Shown here one piece after another: positions 5,555 through 6,319 of a stretch of DNA of 6,319 nucleotides (position 1 is the stretch's first letter; every line of letters starts with the position of its first letter). The stretch comes from an uncultured Collinsella sp. (GTDB taxonomy: Bacteria; Actinomycetota; Coriobacteriia; Coriobacteriales; Coriobacteriaceae), in the NCBI GenBank assembly GCA_938045085.1, contig CALINZ010000298.1, positions 1 to 6,319 on the forward strand, given 5' to 3'. The notes below the pieces were generated by a model. That model saw only the letters and a list, made by a program, of their open reading frames with translations, was not told where the DNA came from and searched no databases. Both the position numbers and the translations under genes were made by a program.

Positions 5555-6319
5555 CTATCCGCACACGCCGCATTTTGCACAGGCCGAAAGTGCGGCCGGA
5601 GCCTGCGCGATGCCGCCCTTTGCCGTCTCGCGCAGCGTGGCTGGCAACGCGTGGCCCACCGAGAGCATGACATGTGCCATCTGGTCAAACGGCACCAAGC
5701 TCTTAATGCCTGCGAGGGCGAGTTGTGCCGAGCTAAAGGCCGCTGCCACGCCGATGGCGTTGCGGTTTTGGCAGGGCACCTCCACGAGGCCACCGACGGG
5801 GTCACAAACGAGGCCCAGCAGGTTACTCAGCGCGATGGAACTGGCGTCGAGCGCCTGCTCGGGCGATCCGCCGAGCATCTGCACCAGCGCGGCGGCCGCC
5901 ATGGCGGCGGCGCTTCCCACCTCGGCCTGACAGCCGCCCTCAGCGCCGGCGACGCAGGCGCTTGTGGTGAGGTTGAGGCCGATGGCGGCTGCGCAGTAGA
6001 GCGCGTCCATGACCTGCTCGTCGTCGAGCTGCAGGCGATCGGCGAGCGCCAGCACGCAGCCGGGCACAACACCCGCGGATCCTGCCGTCGGAGCTGCGAC
6101 GATTACGCCCATCGTGGCCGAGCGCTCGAGCACGGCCATGGCGCGGGCTACGGCGTCGGTCTGGACGGCGCCCATCAGGCTCGTGCTCAAATCGTTGCGG
6201 CCGGTGGCATCGACGAGTTTGGCCTCGCCGCCGATAAGCCCGCCGAGCGATCGCTGCGGATTGGCGATGGGGGCCGTGGTCTCCTCGCGCATGACGTCGA
6301 GCACGCGATGCATGGCGTC
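5555..6319 (-). CDS. sdaA: L-serine dehydratase, Fe-S dependent, alpha domain (C-terminal part)
   Basis: Converts L-serine to pyruvate and ammonia in the cytoplasm with a catalytic [4Fe-4S] cluster. The frame is open to the window edge, so only the last 254 residues are visible; the ATG at 6313 is internal. Numbering from that Met, the family motifs are AAPTAGSAGVVPG (73-85), EGGCQAEVGSAAAMAAAALV (125-144), LGLVCDPVGGLVEVPCQNRN (166-185) and ALPATLRETAKGGIA (222-236). Cluster cysteines C128, C170 and C181 keep the C-x41-C-x10-C spacing. The missing N-terminus could be a short one (a separate alpha subunit, Bacillus SdaAA type) or include a fused beta domain (E. coli SdaA type). The protein ends in an unusual CAKCGVCG tail. 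It has its own terminator at 5513-5538, so it is not co-transcribed with the genes to its left. Confidence 0.93.
   Translation of the reverse strand, partial: DAMHRVLDVMREETTAPIANPQRSLGGLIGGEAKLVDATGRNDLSTSLMGAVQTDAVARAMAVLERSATMGVIVAAPTAGSAGVVPGCVLALADRLQLDDEQVMDALYCAAAIGLNLTTSACVAGAEGGCQAEVGSAAAMAAAALVQMLGGSPEQALDASSIALSNLLGLVCDPVGGLVEVPCQNRNAIGVAAAFSSAQLALAGIKSLVPFDQMAHVMLSVGHALPATLRETAKGGIAQAPAALSACAKCGVCG

Noticed and set aside
1..6319. CRISPR arrays, tRNA or rRNA genes, transposase genes
   Set aside because: No regularly spaced direct repeats, cloverleaf, rRNA core sequence or transposase motif was seen in the window.

Overview
The window reads as a stretch of high-GC, monoderm actinobacterial chromosome. 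The most likely source is a coriobacterium of the Collinsella type. This rests on the GC-rich third codon positions, the protein style (an alanine/serine-rich adaptor, and a long VanW/PG-binding-type L,D-transpeptidase with a glutamine-rich cytoplasmic head) and the iron-sulfur serine dehydratase. The genus is inferred from general resemblance, not from a marker gene. Every real gene lies on the minus strand, so transcription runs from right to left.

From the right: 5555-6319 is the C-terminal part of the alpha domain of an Fe-S L-serine dehydratase (sdaA type), whose 5' end lies outside the window. It closes with a clear rho-independent terminator at 5513-5538. A perfect TATAAT box at 5463-5468 then starts a new unit. 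That unit encodes a membrane-anchored L,D-transpeptidase (3673-5405) with a single-base frameshift at about 3999-4005. The break separates the anchor and binding domains from most of the catalytic YkuD domain. A 132-base gap (3541-3672) follows. It contains an inverted repeat and a possible -10 box directly ahead of the next operon.

2104-3540, 1331-2104 and 120-1334 form a tightly coupled three-gene operon: a MacA/HlyD-type membrane fusion protein, a MacB/LolD-type ATPase and a MacB/FtsX-type permease. The gene junctions are TAATG and ATGA overlaps. Together they would make one MacAB-like (YknXYZ-like) ABC transporter of the mechanotransmission type, working at the cell envelope without an outer-membrane channel. 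The substrate cannot be read from the sequence. The operon is followed at once by a 21-bp inverted repeat with a 43-base spacer (31-115), which is either the operon's terminator or a small repeat element.

No wholly new system is evident. The points most worth a second look are the frameshifted transpeptidase, the long inverted repeat at the left end, the cysteine-rich tail of the serine dehydratase, the reworked coiled-coil hairpin of the adaptor, and the inverted repeat in the adaptor leader.
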